DNA of 64,000 bases from Ruminiclostridium hungatei (GTDB lineage: Bacteria > Bacillota > Clostridia > Acetivibrionales > DSM-1351), in NCBI RefSeq assembly GCF_002051585.1, contig NZ_MZGX01000004.1, positions 124,001-188,000 on the forward strand. The letters are read 5' to 3'. Position numbers and translations under genes: made by a program. Below are positions 63,306-64,000 of this stretch, one piece after another. The notes beneath the pieces are model-generated. The model did not search any database, was not told the origin of the DNA, and worked only from the letters and a program-made list of their open reading frames with translations. Position 1 is the first letter of the stretch. Each line of letters begins with the position of its first letter.

Positions 63306-64000
63306 TTATTTCCTCCTTGTCGTTCATATTGAAAATTTTTTGCTTTGTATGGGCGGCATCCCTAAGACCTTTGATGTACCAGGCTATATGAGACCTCATC
63401 TCAAGTATTCCTGTTCTCTCTCCCTTGTGCTCTATCAACATATTCATATGTCTTATGATGGTGTTTATTTTCACCTCGGCAGTGGGTTCCCCTGCCAGCT
63501 CACCTGTTTGCAGATATGTGAGTATGCGGCTGAAAATCCATGGATTCCCCTGAGCTCCTCTGCCAATCATTATGGCATCACAGCCTGTTTCTTCAAAAAG
63601 GCGTTTGGCCTCCCTTGGACCGGTTACATCTCCATTGCCCACAACAGGAATAGAGATGGCCTGCTTTACCTGTCTGATGATATTCCAGTCGGCTTTACCG
63701 CTGTAATACTGTTCCCTTGTCCGTCCATGAACGGCTACCGCACTTGCTCCGCAGGCTTCAGCTATCTTAGCTATTTCAACGGCGTTTATGCTGCATTCAT
63801 CCCAGCCCTTACGTATTTTCACAGTTACAGGTTTTTGAGATACTCTCACTACCGCCTTGACTATTCTCTCCACCAGTTCCGGCCTTTTCATCAAGGCGCT
63901 GCCCTCTCCGTTTTTAGTTATTTTTGGAGCCGGACAGCCCATATTTATATCAATTATGCCTGCATCCGATGCATTGAGTTTTTCAGCAACGCCCGCCATA
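63253..64000 (-). CDS. dusB: tRNA-dihydrouridine synthase, C-terminal part (cut by window edge)
   Basis: FMN enzyme that reduces uridines in the tRNA D-loop. The visible 248 residues start inside the TIM barrel: DINMGCPAPKITKNGEGSAL holds the catalytic Cys, and VTVKIRKGW, AVAVHGRTREQYYSGKADW, PVVGNGDVTGP and IGRGAQGNPWIF are FMN/tRNA-binding motifs. The C-terminal helical domain ends at 63253. The N-terminus lies beyond the window. Clostridial genomes usually call this DusB. Confidence 0.94.
   Translation of the reverse strand, partial: MAGVAEKLNASDAGIIDINMGCPAPKITKNGEGSALMKRPELVERIVKAVVRVSQKPVTVKIRKGWDECSINAVEIAKIAEACGASAVAVHGRTREQYYSGKADWNIIRQVKQAISIPVVGNGDVTGPREAKRLFEETGCDAIMIGRGAQGNPWIFSRILTYLQTGELAGEPTAEVKINTIIRHMNMLIEHKGERTGILEMRSHIAWYIKGLRDAAHTKQKIFNMNDKEEIINLLQGFLLRQQCREQE

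Noticed and set aside
1-64000. CRISPR array, prophage or intact insertion sequence
   Set aside because: No regularly spaced repeats, no transposase, integrase or phage structural genes were seen on either strand.

Overview
The window reads as chromosomal DNA of an anaerobic, motile, spore-forming member of the Clostridia. The signs are strong GGAGG-type ribosome binding sites, frequent TTG and GTG starts, low-to-moderate GC by eye, SpoVB- and Spo0E-like proteins, an alr-mazE-mazF unit, a nickel CO dehydrogenase and a full che operon. A cellulolytic Ruminiclostridium/Acetivibrio-like lineage would fit, but that is inference. I see no rRNA, tRNA, CRISPR array, prophage or intact insertion sequence.

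Left end (1-3.6 kb, minus strand): a PucR/CdaR-like regulator followed by ftsE and ftsX (ftsX runs off the edge), and an MsmX/UgpC-type sugar ABC ATPase with its own terminator. From 3.9 to 14.5 kb (plus strand) lies arginine and carbamoyl-phosphate synthesis: argC, argB, a c-di-GMP-type PilZ gene, argD, carA, carB, argF and a GNAT acetyltransferase. argC and argD carry near-identical double ARG boxes on near-identical promoters, so both should answer to ArgR. argJ is not in its usual place between argC and argB.

From 14.5 to 37.1 kb is a signalling block, mostly minus strand. It holds a che operon (cheY-cheA-cheW-MCP-cheR-cheB-cheD-hybrid kinase-response regulator) behind a consensus promoter and a structured leader; an operon of GGDEF/EAL protein, dCache MCP and a newly noticed 46-residue Spo0E-like peptide; a binding-protein-type histidine kinase with a YesN/AraC response regulator; a lone divergent cooS; and a third MCP.

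From 37.2 to 50 kb are a YitT protein, a polar amino-acid ABC transporter with a possible ARG box, a WecG/TagA glycosyltransferase, a membrane-anchored FAD-oxidoreductase-like protein with SLH-like C-terminal repeats, a secreted coiled-coil protein, and nnr-alr-mazE-mazF. From 50.1 to 57.6 kb (plus strand) is a surface-polysaccharide cluster: pyruvyl transferase, flippase, FrhB-type iron-sulfur protein, GT2, DUF4330 protein and O-antigen-ligase-like protein. The right end has nudC, an hsp20 gene with two CtsR boxes, spoVB, a secreted NlpC/P60 hydrolase, a membrane-anchored amidase and dusB (cut by the edge).

Small non-coding repeats with terminal inverted repeats sit between genes at about 4.9, 12.7 and 62.3 kb, with a possibly related stretch at 47.4 kb. 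Two of them interrupt arginine genes and one separates nnr from alr.
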